From Rhodoferax sp. (GTDB lineage: Bacteria; Pseudomonadota; Gammaproteobacteria; Burkholderiales; Burkholderiaceae): a DNA stretch of 13,919 nucleotides. Each line of letters starts with the position of its first letter. Position 1 is the first letter of the stretch. Shown here piece after piece: positions 6,628-13,256 of the stretch. The stretch covers positions 1 through 13,919 of the forward strand of contig JAIFMT010000178.1 in the NCBI GenBank assembly GCA_020048295.1. The letters are read 5' to 3'. The position numbers were made by a program, and so were the translations under genes. The notes beneath the pieces were generated by a model. That model saw only the letters and a list, made by a program, of their open reading frames with translations, was not told where the DNA came from and did not search any database.

Positions 6628-8006
6628 TGCGCCGCCTCGTCAATCTGCGCCTCTGGCTTGGCTACGCGCAACAGCGCCAGCATATCGGCCTGGATGCGCG
6701 CCAGCGCCTCGGGCGTATGGCCTTCAAAACGCAGCACCAGCACCGGCGTGGTGTTGGAGGCGCGAATCAGCCCGAAGCCATCAGGCCAATCGACACGCAG
6801 GCCGTCGATGGTGGTCACCGTGGCCGGCGCGGGAAAATCGACACGTGCCACCAATTGCTCCACCAGCGTGTGCGGCTCGCCCTCGGCGCACTTGACGTTC
6901 AGTTCGGGGGTGGAAAAACTGGTCGGCAGCGCGTTCAACACGGCGTTGCCATCCGGCGACTGGCTCAAAATCTCCAGTAAGCGGCAGCCGGCGTAGGTGC
7001 CGTCGTCAAAACCGTACCAGCGCTCCTTGAAGAAAATGTGGCCGCTCATCTCACCGCCCAGCGGCGAGCCAATTTCTTTCATCTTCGCCTTGATCAGCGA
7101 ATGGCCGGTCTTGAACATCAGCGGCACGCCGCCGGCCTGCGCAATCGCGGGTGCCAGCCGCTGCGAGCATTTCACGTCAAAAACAATCGTGCCGCCCGGT
7201 GCGCGTTGCAACACATCGCGGGCAAACAGCATCATCTGGCGGTCTGGGTAAATGGTGTTGCCCTCCTTGGTGACGATGCCCAGCCGGTCGCCATCACCGT
7301 CGAACGCCAGGCCGATTTCCGCATCGCCCGCTTTAAGCGCGGCCACCACATCGCGCAGGTTTTCCGGTTTGCTGGGGTCAGGGTGGTGGTTGGGAAAGTT
7401 GCCATCCACTTCGCTCAGCAGTTCGGTCACCTCGCAGCCAATGGCGCGCAGGATGCCGGGGGCCGAGGCGCCGGCAATGCCGTTGCCCGAATCCACCACA
7501 ATTTTCATCGGCCGCGCCAGCGCAATGCCGCCCACAATGCGCGCCTGGTAGTCGGCCAGCACATCGACGCAGCGCACATTGCCGCCGGCTTGCAGCACCC
7601 AGGTCTCGTCTTCCATCATGCGGCGCAGGTTTTGAATCTCGTCGCCGTAAATGGCGCGCCCGCCCAGCACCATCTTGAAGCCGTTGTAGTCTTTCGGGTT
7701 GTGGCTGCCGGTGACCTGAATGCCGCTGGCGCACAAGGTGTTGGCGGCAAAGTACAGCATGGGGGTGGTGGCCATGCCGATGTCGATGACCTCCATGCCC
7801 ACCGCCACCAGACCCCGAATCAGGGCGGCGCTGAGCACCGGCCCGCTCAGACGGCCATCGCGCCCCACCGCCACCACGCGCTGCCCCTCGCGCAGTGCGA
7901 CTGTGCCAAAGGCGCGGCCTAGCGCCTCGGCCATGGCTTCGTTGACGGTGCCTGGTACAACACCGCGGATGTCGTAGGCTTTGAAAATCGATACAGGCAA
8001 TTGCAT
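6624..8006 (-). CDS. algC: Phosphomannomutase/phosphoglucomutase
   Basis: Cytoplasmic alpha-D-phosphohexomutase of 460 aa, close to Pseudomonas AlgC (463 aa). It interconverts 6-phospho and 1-phospho mannose or glucose, feeding nucleotide sugars for LPS and exopolysaccharide. The four family sites are present: the phosphoserine loop TGSHNPKDYNG with S101, the magnesium loop DGDGDR with D236, D238 and D240, the sugar-recognition loop GEMSGH (318-323), and a C-terminal phosphate-binding RASNTTPVLVLRFEG. The start is the ATG at 8006 with GGGAG about 6 bases upstream; KAYDIRG at 9-15 is the usual N-terminus. It is the first gene of the LPS operon and overlaps waaC by 4 bases (TTGA). ManB or Pgm would be alternative names; the bifunctional type is the best fit by length and loops. 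Confidence 0.94.
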   Translation of the reverse strand: MQLPVSIFKAYDIRGVVPGTVNEAMAEALGRAFGTVALREGQRVVAVGRDGRLSGPVLSAALIRGLVAVGMEVIDIGMATTPMLYFAANTLCASGIQVTGSHNPKDYNGFKMVLGGRAIYGDEIQNLRRMMEDETWVLQAGGNVRCVDVLADYQARIVGGIALARPMKIVVDSGNGIAGASAPGILRAIGCEVTELLSEVDGNFPNHHPDPSKPENLRDVVAALKAGDAEIGLAFDGDGDRLGIVTKEGNTIYPDRQMMLFARDVLQRAPGGTIVFDVKCSQRLAPAIAQAGGVPLMFKTGHSLIKAKMKEIGSPLGGEMSGHIFFKERWYGFDDGTYAGCRLLEILSQSPDGNAVLNALPTSFSTPELNVKCAEGEPHTLVEQLVARVDFPAPATVTTIDGLRVDWPDGFGLIRASNTTPVLVLRFEGHTPEALARIQADMLALLRVAKPEAQIDEAAH

Positions 8007-8046
8007 GGAGGCTCCCAGAGGTTTTAGGTGTCGGTTGGTGGCGCGA

Positions 8047-8052
8047 ATTGTA
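8047..8052 (-). promoter_or_regulatory. Candidate -10 box for the algC-waaC-waaA operon
   Basis: On the minus strand this reads TACAAT, five of six matches to the sigma-70 -10 box. It lies 40 bases upstream of the algC ATG, giving a leader of about 34 bases. The -35 region at 17-base spacing (GCTGTC) is poor. No other promoter-like sequence is seen in the operon, which agrees with one transcript for three overlapping genes. Confidence 0.45.
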
Positions 8053-8133
8053 GGGTGGCAAGCGACGTGGACAGCTGCAGGGAGATGTCCGAAAACAGCC
8101 AGCCTGACACCGGCTTAGCGCCGGGTGGGCGCA

Positions 8134-8139
8134 TATCAT
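8134..8139 (+). promoter_or_regulatory. Candidate -10 box for ada-alkA, implying a leaderless message
   Basis: TATCAT (five of six) ends 6 bases before the ATG at 8146, and no Shine-Dalgarno sequence is present in between. Transcription would then begin at or next to the ATG. No good -35 box is seen, which would suit an activator-dependent promoter such as one switched on by methylated Ada-type protein. A short GC-rich inverted repeat, CCGGC-TTAGC-GCCGG (8110-8124), lies just upstream. Confidence 0.35.
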
Positions 8140-8145
8140 CAACGC

Positions 8146-9687
8146 ATGAAGCTCACGCCAAACCTTGCCGATGATGATGCCCGCTACCTCGCGCTACAGG
8201 CGCGCGACGCCCGTTTTGACGGCAACTTTTTCACCGGCGTGACCTCCACCGGCATTTATTGCCGCCCGGTGTGCAGCGTGCGCACGCCCAGGCGAGAGAA
8301 CTGCCAGTTTTTCAGCCTGGCAGCGCAGGCCGAACAGGCCGGTTTTCGCCCCTGCCTGCGCTGCCGTCCCGAACTGGCACCGCGCCAAACGGTCAATGGC
8401 CAGCCACAGGGGTTGGGCCCCTGGTCGATGCAGGATGCGTCAAGCATTCTGGCGCAGCAAGCCGCGCGGCTGATCGACACCCACGCCCCTGGCGACAAGC
8501 ACTGCGCCAGCGTGGCAGCCCTGGCCGGACACCTGGGCATCAGCCCGCGCCACCTGCGTCGCATTTTTGAAGCCCAATTTGGCGTTGCGCCACTGCGCTA
8601 CCTGCAAACCCGGCGTCTGCTTGTCGCCAAACAGCTGCTGACCGACACCCCGTTGAGCATGGCGCAAGTCGCACGGCTGAGCGGCTTTGGCAGTGTGCGC
8701 CGCTTCAACGCCGTGTTTGCCAGCCACTACCAACGCCAGCCAAGCCAACTGCGAAAGCTCAGCCAGCCGCTGGCGGCCGACCCGTTGCAGACGGGCATCA
8801 CCCTGCAGCTGGCCTACCGGCCACCCTACGATGTGGCGGCGACGCTGCAGTTTTTTGCGAACCGGGCGCTTGCCGGCTGTGAAGTCGTCAGCATCAGCCC
8901 TGGCCAGCAAAGTCTGGCAAGCACGGTGCGCCTGCACCATGGGCATCCCACCGACACTGGTTGGCTGCTGGCGCAATTTGACAGCGCGCGCTGCCGGGTG
9001 CAGTTGCGCGTGAGCGACAGCTTGAGTCAATCTTTGCCGCAGGTATTGGCGGCGGTGCGCAGCTGGCTAGACCTGGATGCTGACCCCACAGTGATCCACA
9101 GCGTGCTGCACACTTCCTTTACACAGGGTGAAGGCTTGCGTTTGCCCGGTTCGATCGACGGGTTTGCGCTGGCGGTGCGGGCCGTGCTGGGCCAGCAGGT
9201 CACGCTGGCGGCTGGGCGCACGCTGTGCCAGCGCTTGCTGGAGCGCTTTGGCGAGCCGATTGACACGCCGATTGCGGGCCTGGATCGGCTGTTTCCCAGC
9301 CCGCAGCGGCTGGCCCAGGCACACCCTGACGAGTTGGGCCAACTGGGTATCACCACACTGCGCCAGCGCGCCATCATTGCGCTGGCACAGGCTGTTTGCA
9401 GCCATCGCCTGACGCTGCGGCCCGGTGCCGATGTGCCGCAAACGCTAACCGAATTGCAGTCGATTGCCGGGATTGGCGACTGGACGGCGCAGTACATTGC
9501 CATGCGCGCACTGGCCTGGCCAGATGCTTTTCCCAGTGGAGACGTGGCATTGCAGCGCGCCTTGCAGGTGCAGGGTGTCGCCCACCCTGCCCGCGCCGCG
9601 TTGGCCCTGTCAATGGCCTGGCGGCCATGGCGCAGCTACGCCACGCTGCGCGCCTGGGCCGGGCTGGCAAACCCAACTTCGAACTGA
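8146..9687 (+). CDS. alkA: Ada N-terminal domain / AraC HTH / AlkA fusion: alkylation sensor-regulator and 3-methyladenine DNA glycosylase
   Basis: Fusion protein of 513 aa. Residues about 10-78 are the Ada zinc domain with C39, C43, C70 and C73 (YCRPVC...CLRC), where the first cysteine takes methyl groups from phosphotriesters. Residues about 105-205 are an AraC-type double helix-turn-helix (VAALAGHLGISPRHLRRIF; VARLSGFGSVRRFNAVF). Then come the AlkA N-terminal domain (from about 210) and the HhH-GPD glycosylase domain, with hairpin IAGIGDWTAQYIA (about 440-452) and catalytic Asp D466 (PSGDVAL). It should both sense damage and turn on the locus, and excise alkylated purines. Compared with E. 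coli Ada, the methyltransferase domain is replaced by AlkA and lies separately as ogt downstream, as in the mycobacterial ada-alkA/ogt arrangement. An upstream GTG at 8125 is possible but lacks a ribosome site. Confidence 0.95.
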   Translation: MKLTPNLADDDARYLALQARDARFDGNFFTGVTSTGIYCRPVCSVRTPRRENCQFFSLAAQAEQAGFRPCLRCRPELAPRQTVNGQPQGLGPWSMQDASSILAQQAARLIDTHAPGDKHCASVAALAGHLGISPRHLRRIFEAQFGVAPLRYLQTRRLLVAKQLLTDTPLSMAQVARLSGFGSVRRFNAVFASHYQRQPSQLRKLSQPLAADPLQTGITLQLAYRPPYDVAATLQFFANRALAGCEVVSISPGQQSLASTVRLHHGHPTDTGWLLAQFDSARCRVQLRVSDSLSQSLPQVLAAVRSWLDLDADPTVIHSVLHTSFTQGEGLRLPGSIDGFALAVRAVLGQQVTLAAGRTLCQRLLERFGEPIDTPIAGLDRLFPSPQRLAQAHPDELGQLGITTLRQRAIIALAQAVCSHRLTLRPGADVPQTLTELQSIAGIGDWTAQYIAMRALAWPDAFPSGDVALQRALQVQGVAHPARAALALSMAWRPWRSYATLRAWAGLANPTSN

Positions 9688-9714
9688 CCAATACCTGCCG
9701 TAACTTTAATTTAT

Positions 9715-9756
9715 ATAGCTGTCAGCGCTTATAGCGTATGGGCTAGAGGCATAAAA
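9715..9756 (+). repeat. Dispersed ATAGCTG-AGCGCTT repeat, copy C, in the ogt leader
   Basis: ATAGCTGTCAGCGCTT is followed by ATAGC and then GTATGGGCTAGA (as in copy B) and GGCATAAAA (as in copy A). It fills most of the 72-base gap between alkA and ogt and ends 3 bases before the ogt ATG. Its AGAGG (9745-9749), 10 bases before the ATG, is the only ribosome-site-like sequence for ogt. Confidence 0.8.
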
Positions 9757-9759
9757 CAT

Positions 9760-10254
9760 ATGAAACTTCCAGAAAACACCGTGCAGACTTCCTACAGCAG
9801 CCCATTGGGCGCCATGACGCTGGCAGCCACCGATGCCGCGCTGGTGGGGGTCTGGTTCAGCGACCAGGCCCACTTGCCCGACTTGAGCGCCTGCGTACTT
9901 GGCCCAGATCAGCCACTGCTGCTGCGTGCCGCCGCGCAACTCAATGAATACTTTGCCGGGCAGCGCAACACCTTTGAGCTGCCGCTGGACCTCAGCATCG
10001 GCACGCCATTTCAACAAGCGGTGTGGCAAGTGCTGCTGAGCATTCCCTTTGGCAGCACTTGCAGTTATGGCTTTGTCAGCCGTCAAATGGGCAAACCCAA
10101 AGCGGTACGCGCGGTGGGTGCGGCCATTGGGCGCAACCCGATCAGCATCATCGCGCCCTGCCATCGGGTGATTGGCGCCAGCGGCAGCCTGACCGGCTAC
10201 GCTGGTGGCTTGGCGCGCAAAACCGCGCTATTGCAGCTGGAAGGTGTGCTTTGA
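9760..10254 (+). CDS. ogt: Methylated-DNA--[protein]-cysteine S-methyltransferase
   Basis: Suicide repair protein that moves the O6-alkyl group of guanine (and O4 of thymine) to its own cysteine, 164 aa, cytoplasmic. The MGMT signature IAPCHRV carries acceptor C134. SYGFVSRQMGKPKAVRAVG is the helix-turn-helix with the arginine finger, and GSLTGYAGG the usual C-terminal segment. The N-terminal domain (TSYSSPLGAMTLAAT) is of the short Ogt type (E. coli Ogt 171 aa). The start is the ATG at 9760, directly after repeat copy C, which seems to provide AGAGG as the ribosome site. The gene lies in line with ada-alkA, so damage-induced co-expression is likely. Its stop overlaps the start of the exporter gene. 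Confidence 0.95.
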   Translation: MKLPENTVQTSYSSPLGAMTLAATDAALVGVWFSDQAHLPDLSACVLGPDQPLLLRAAAQLNEYFAGQRNTFELPLDLSIGTPFQQAVWQVLLSIPFGSTCSYGFVSRQMGKPKAVRAVGAAIGRNPISIIAPCHRVIGASGSLTGYAGGLARKTALLQLEGVL

Positions 10255-11150
10255 ATTCCACCCATCCGCACCCACGCTGGCTGGGTGAATTCATTTTGCT
10301 ATCGGCGCTGTGGGGGGCCTCGTTTTTGTTCATGCGCCTGGGCGCAGCCGAGTTTGGCGCACTGCCCACCGCAGCGGTACGGGTCAGCATTGCCTCTGTG
10401 TTCCTGCTGCCGCTGCTGCTGGCGCGCGGGCTTTGGCCGGCGCTGGTCGAGCATCGCAAGAAGCTGCTGGTGTTGGGCATGCTCAACTCCGGTCTGCCAT
10501 TTGCCGCTATTTCATTTGCGCTGCTGAGCCTGAGCACCGGGCTGTCGTCGCTGCTCAATGCAACCGTGCCGCTGTTTGGCGCGCTGGTGGCGTGGGTCTG
10601 GCTGAAAGACCGCCCACACGGCCTGAAGGTGCTGGGCTTGCTGATCGGCTTTGTCGGGGTAGCCATGCTGGCCTGGGGCAAGGCCAGCTTCAAACCTGAT
10701 GCGTCCGGGCTGTCGAGCGGATGGGCGGTGGTAGCCTGCCTGTTTGCCTGCTTGTGCTACGGTATCTCGGCCAGCTATACCAAACGTTTTTTCGTTGGTG
10801 TGCCCTCGTTGGTGATTGCCACCGGTAGCCAGATCGGTGCCTCCATCGGCTTGGCCTTGCCTGCGCTGTGGTTATGGCCGGCACAGATGCCGAGCGCCAA
10901 AGCCTGGCTGGCGCTGCTGGCGGTGGGCGTGCTGTGTACCGGGGTGGCCTATGTGCTTTATTTCAGGCTGATTGCAAAGATTGGCGCAGCAGGCTCGCTG
11001 ACGGTGACGTTCTTGATACCGGTCTTTGCGGTGCTTTATGGCGCGCTGTTTTTGGGCGAGTCGGTGACGCGCTGGATGCTGCTGTGCGGCACGATCATTT
11101 TGTGTGGCACGGCGCTGTCGGTGGACTTGTTCAGGCTGCGGCGCGCTTGA
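10251..11150 (+). CDS. EamA (DMT superfamily) transporter
   Basis: Inner-membrane protein of 299 aa with about ten hydrophobic segments in two EamA halves (GEFILLSALWGASFLFMRLG at the first; SGWAVVACLFACLCYGISASYTKRF at the second). The family exports metabolites or amino acids; the substrate is unknown here. The start is taken as the TTG at 10251, which overlaps the ogt stop as TTGA and has GGAAGG (10239-10244) six bases upstream inside ogt. It gives the family's normal length; the first ATG (10330) would lose half of TM1, and the frame open to 10023 lies inside ogt. Overlap suggests coupling to ogt, though no functional link to DNA repair is known to me. The convergent neighbour ends 34 bases downstream. 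Confidence 0.92.
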   Translation: MNSTHPHPRWLGEFILLSALWGASFLFMRLGAAEFGALPTAAVRVSIASVFLLPLLLARGLWPALVEHRKKLLVLGMLNSGLPFAAISFALLSLSTGLSSLLNATVPLFGALVAWVWLKDRPHGLKVLGLLIGFVGVAMLAWGKASFKPDASGLSSGWAVVACLFACLCYGISASYTKRFFVGVPSLVIATGSQIGASIGLALPALWLWPAQMPSAKAWLALLAVGVLCTGVAYVLYFRLIAKIGAAGSLTVTFLIPVFAVLYGALFLGESVTRWMLLCGTIILCGTALSVDLFRLRRA

Positions 11151-11184
11151 GCGAGCCCGGCTTTCGCAGCCACCGCTCTCTCGT

Positions 11185-11370
11185 TCAGTGATGCGGTCTG
11201 GGTTGCGCCCAGGAATCGTACTCCAGCAGAGAGCCCGCAAACATGCCCACATGCTGTGGCGCGGCAGGGTGCGACCAAAGCCAGAAGGCTGCTGCTATTT
11301 TTTTACCAAAACCTGCAAACAGCGGCTGGCGCGGCGGAACTGCTAAACGACTTATGCCGAAAGTTTTCAT
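11185..11370 (-). CDS. Hypothetical small protein, 61 aa
   Basis: I do not recognise a family. The protein begins MKTFGISRLAVPPRQP, has a short amphipathic or hydrophobic middle (GKKIAAAFWLW, residues 22-32), and ends SWAQPRPHH. It has three tryptophans, no cysteine and no signal peptide. Support for a real gene: AAGGTGG (11383-11377) six bases before the ATG, a promoter-like pair further upstream (TTCAAA, 16 bases, TATAAA), and a position divergent from the CDGSH gene across an AT-rich control region. Against: short length and no recognised homologue. The His-His end could bind metal, which is speculation. It is convergent with the EamA gene. Confidence 0.5.
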   Translation of the reverse strand: MKTFGISRLAVPPRQPLFAGFGKKIAAAFWLWSHPAAPQHVGMFAGSLLEYDSWAQPRPHH

Positions 11371-11401
11371 GATGCACCACCTTGAAAAAAAGAACCGTTA
11401 A

Positions 11402-11429
11402 TTTATATAAACAGTTTACATCGTTTGAA
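11402..11429 (-). promoter_or_regulatory. Candidate promoter of the 61-aa gene
   Basis: On the minus strand TTCAAA (11429-11424) and TATAAA (11407-11402) are separated by 16 bases. The predicted start is near 11395, leaving a leader of about 25 bases with the AAGGTGG ribosome site. The palindrome TAAACAGTTTA (11408-11418) occupies the spacer. Confidence 0.4.
11408..11418. promoter_or_regulatory. Perfect 11-bp palindrome TAAACAGTTTA, possible operator
   Basis: TAAAC-A-GTTTA has five-base perfect arms and lies between the -35 and -10 boxes proposed for the minus-strand small gene, where a bound protein would block it. Confidence 0.35.
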
Positions 11430-11442
11430 GATGATTGAGAAT
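11415..11442 (+). promoter_or_regulatory. Candidate promoter toward the CDGSH gene
   Basis: TTTACA (11415-11420) and GAGAAT (11437-11442) are 16 bases apart. The predicted start is near 11449, giving a long leader of about 170 bases in which I see no riboswitch or terminator-like fold. A nearer promoter is possible. Confidence 0.3.
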
Positions 11443-11449
11443 TGTCAAT
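11434..11449. promoter_or_regulatory. 16-bp near-perfect palindrome ATTGAGAATTGTCAAT, possible Fur-like operator
   Basis: Seven of eight base pairs are symmetric. The half-site TTGAGAAT resembles Fur-box halves, but the match to the classical 19-bp Fur box is only partial. It overlaps the -10 box proposed for the CDGSH gene and lies just upstream of the -35 box for the opposite gene, so one regulator could control both. Confidence 0.4.
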
Positions 11450-11617
11450 TTTTTAAATACCCTGTTCACAGTGTCAGTTTGTGCTTTTCGCAACACAACA
11501 AGCACGAGCAGCGCCATTTCAGAAAATAGACGGTGGTTTTTCAGGGTCAATGCGGTCACGCAGTCGCTCGGTCTGGCATTTCGGTACATTTCGCCATCTC
11601 AAAACCAAGGAATCCGC

Positions 11618-11860
11618 ATGTCAACACCCGTTCGCGCTACAAACACCCCGATTGCCGTCGATGTCGAGCAAGGCAAAAATTATTGGTGGTGCTCATGCGG
11701 CCAGAGCAAGACGCAGCCGTTCTGTGATGGCTCCCACAGTGGCAGCGCGTTTACCCCGGTCAAGTACAGTGCCGCAGAGAGCAAGACCGTTTATTTTTGC
11801 GGTTGCAAGGCCAGCGCCAACCAGCCCCTGTGCGACGGCAGCCACAACAAATCCGTCTGA
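11618..11860 (+). CDS. Double CDGSH-type [2Fe-2S] iron-sulfur protein
   Basis: Small protein of 80 aa with two CDGSH motifs. The first has ligands C25, C27, C36 and H40 (CSCGQSKTQPFCDGSH); the second has C61, C63, C72 and H76 (CGCKASANQPLCDGSH). Each should bind one [2Fe-2S] cluster with three cysteines and one histidine, like the tandem Miner2-type proteins. There is no signal peptide or membrane anchor, so it is likely cytoplasmic; electron transfer or cluster/iron handling are the usual proposals. The ATG at 11618 has AAGGAA upstream and precedes the conserved part by a natural distance; the frame is open to 11435 but that part looks non-coding. It is divergent from the 61-aa gene with shared palindromes between. 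Confidence 0.93.
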   Translation: MSTPVRATNTPIAVDVEQGKNYWWCSCGQSKTQPFCDGSHSGSAFTPVKYSAAESKTVYFCGCKASANQPLCDGSHNKSV

Positions 11861-12004
11861 CATGAACAGCCAGGCGGCGTGGGTAGCGGCCGTGCTTCGG
11901 CAATTGATCTAACGTCCTTAGCGTGGACCGCCCCCCAGTCCCCACCGTTCCAGACGACAACCAGACGCACCGCATGGCGCAGTTGCCGTTGTTGTCAACA
12001 CGCC

Positions 12005-12538
12005 TCAAGGCCGGCGAAACGCCACCGGCTGTCTGGACCAATACCGTGAAAGCAAGGAATCCAGCTTGACCCTGCCGCCGTTCGACGGTGCATGCACAAA
12101 GCGGCCCTCACCCACGTAAATACCGGCATGGGTAGCCACGTTGTTTTGAAAAAATACTGCCAGATCTCCGGAGCGAACCGCGTCAGAGGCAACTGCCTGG
12201 CCCCAGTCTTTGAGCTTTGACACAGTGCGCGGCGGGTTCAACCCGGCTCGCACCCAATAGACATGGCCAATAAGTCCACTGCAGTCAAATCCAGATTGCG
12301 GGGTATTGCCACCAAATCGATAGGGCGTACCTACCAGACCGATGGCGTACAAGGTCACATCACTGGCTTGAGCAGACGACAGCAATGCTGGCATTTCCGG
12401 GTGCGTTCCATCGGAAGCCGCAGGCTTGGCTGGCTGCACACTCCCACAAGCCGTCAGCGCCAACAGCACCGTCAACGCTGCAAGCCCGCAGGTGGCGCGC
12501 CAGACGGACCCGCAGCCATGGTTTGATTGCGTCGCCAT
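12005..12538 (-). CDS. NlpC/P60 family lipoprotein, cell-wall hydrolase
   Basis: Predicted peptidoglycan endopeptidase of 177 aa. The N-terminus is a lipoprotein signal with lipobox LTAC (acceptor C31) after a hydrophobic run, so it should be anchored to a membrane facing the periplasm. The NlpC/P60 catalytic set is present: C86 in FDCSGL, H137 in ATHAGIYVG, and H149 in FVHAPSNGG. GTPYRFGGNTPQSGFDCSG is the classical Spr/NlpC opening. No substrate-binding SH3 domain precedes it. The ATG at 12538 is the only start giving a full signal. It follows the MaoC gene by 23 bases on the same strand and has no clear promoter, so it is likely co-transcribed, though the functions are unrelated. Confidence 0.94.
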   Translation of the reverse strand: MATQSNHGCGSVWRATCGLAALTVLLALTACGSVQPAKPAASDGTHPEMPALLSSAQASDVTLYAIGLVGTPYRFGGNTPQSGFDCSGLIGHVYWVRAGLNPPRTVSKLKDWGQAVASDAVRSGDLAVFFQNNVATHAGIYVGEGRFVHAPSNGGRVKLDSLLSRYWSRQPVAFRRP

Positions 12539-12561
12539 GAATCCAACTGTAACGTGTGTGA

Positions 12562-13041
12562 TCAGGCTTTAAGGCGTTCAGGCGTGATCTGGTCCAATGC
12601 CTTGGCAGCGCGCCGAACCGACGAGCCGATTTTCACCTGTGCTTCCCCTTCAATTACCACCGTATCCTTCACCTTGCACGTGGTTTCCAGCACCACCCGC
12701 CCCTTGTCGGCCACGATTTCTCGCACACACACAGTGGCATGCACGGTGTCGCCCGGACGCACCGGCGCCAAAAACTTCAACCGCTGGTCGAGGTAAATCG
12801 TACCGGGACCCGGCAAACGGTTCGCCAGCACCGCTGAAATCAGGCTGGCTGACAGCATGCCATGGGCGATTCGTCCCTTGAATGCCGTCGTCGCCGCGTA
12901 TTCCTCATTCAGGTGGACTGCATTGATGTCCCCCGACACACCGGAAAACAGGATGATGTCAGCCTCGGTGATCGTTTTCGCAAAGCTGGCACTCATGCCG
13001 ACGTGCAGGTCTTCAATGTCGTAGCCGTTTTGTTCGTTCAT
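12562..13041 (-). CDS. MaoC-like (R)-specific enoyl-CoA hydratase
   Basis: Hot-dog-fold hydratase of 159 aa, like PhaJ, which hydrates trans-2-enoyl-CoA to (R)-3-hydroxyacyl-CoA and links beta-oxidation to polyhydroxyalkanoate or fatty-acid synthesis. The hydratase-2 motif is at residues 32-43, FSGVSGDINAVH, with catalytic D38 and H43. The usual N-P before the histidine region is N-A here. IAHGMLSASLIS, and GTIYLDQRLKFLAPVRPGDT further on, are family hallmarks. The ATG at 13041 is chosen because the conserved part begins there; the open frame to 13161 has no homology and crosses the promoter-like region. A weak GAGAA precedes it. Binding of an acyl-CoA is safe; chain length is not known. Confidence 0.92.
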   Translation of the reverse strand: MNEQNGYDIEDLHVGMSASFAKTITEADIILFSGVSGDINAVHLNEEYAATTAFKGRIAHGMLSASLISAVLANRLPGPGTIYLDQRLKFLAPVRPGDTVHATVCVREIVADKGRVVLETTCKVKDTVVIEGEAQVKIGSSVRRAAKALDQITPERLKA

Positions 13042-13064
13042 GGTCTTTTCTCTGGGGTTGGTGT

Positions 13065-13094
13065 CAGTTTGAACTGTAACAAAAAGTCTGTAAA
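13065..13094 (-). promoter_or_regulatory. Candidate promoter and overlapping palindrome ahead of the MaoC gene
   Basis: On the minus strand TTTACA (13094-13089) and CAAACT (13071-13066) stand 17 bases apart; the start would be near 13059, 18 bases before the ATG. The palindrome CAGTT-TG-AACTG (13065-13076) covers the -10 box, as a repressor site would. Confidence 0.4.
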
Positions 13095-13221
13095 ACCCGG
13101 AACACCAGCCCAGACCGTTGGCCGTTCGCCCCGAATCTGCCCAATACCGCGGCAAACGCACGACGCATTCGTTCAGCGCGTTTGTCCACCAGAGGTCAAA
13201 ATGTGGTCTGGCTTAATCCGA

Positions 13222-13239
13222 AATTCAGATTCAAATTCA
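13222..13239 (+). repeat. Three tandem hexamers, AATTCA-GATTCA-AATTCA
   Basis: Three near-identical six-base units in the leader of the AhpD-like gene, ending 17 bases before its ATG. It may be a chance low-complexity tract; the following AAGGA is the ribosome site. Confidence 0.4.
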
Positions 13240-13256
13240 ACCCCATCAAGGACAGC

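Noticed and set aside
7038..7922. 294-codon open frame on the plus strand opposite algC
   Set aside because: Antisense to an intact phosphohexomutase; biased His/Arg/Ala content typical of shadow frames in GC-rich DNA.
11425..11450. Classical Fur box in the CDGSH upstream region
   Set aside because: The 16-bp palindrome is real, but the match to the 19-bp GATAAT-type consensus is only partial, so it is listed as Fur-like rather than as a Fur site.
11862..11912. 16-codon frame MNSQAAWVAAVLRQLI directly after the CDGSH gene
   Set aside because: Too short, with no good ribosome site and no known match; it could be a scrap of a lost gene but nothing supports that.
11861..12004. Terminator between CDGSH and NlpC genes (GTGGAC/GTCC-CCAC near 11920-11945)
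   Set aside because: The stem is imperfect and has no T-tract; nothing else is seen in this gap.
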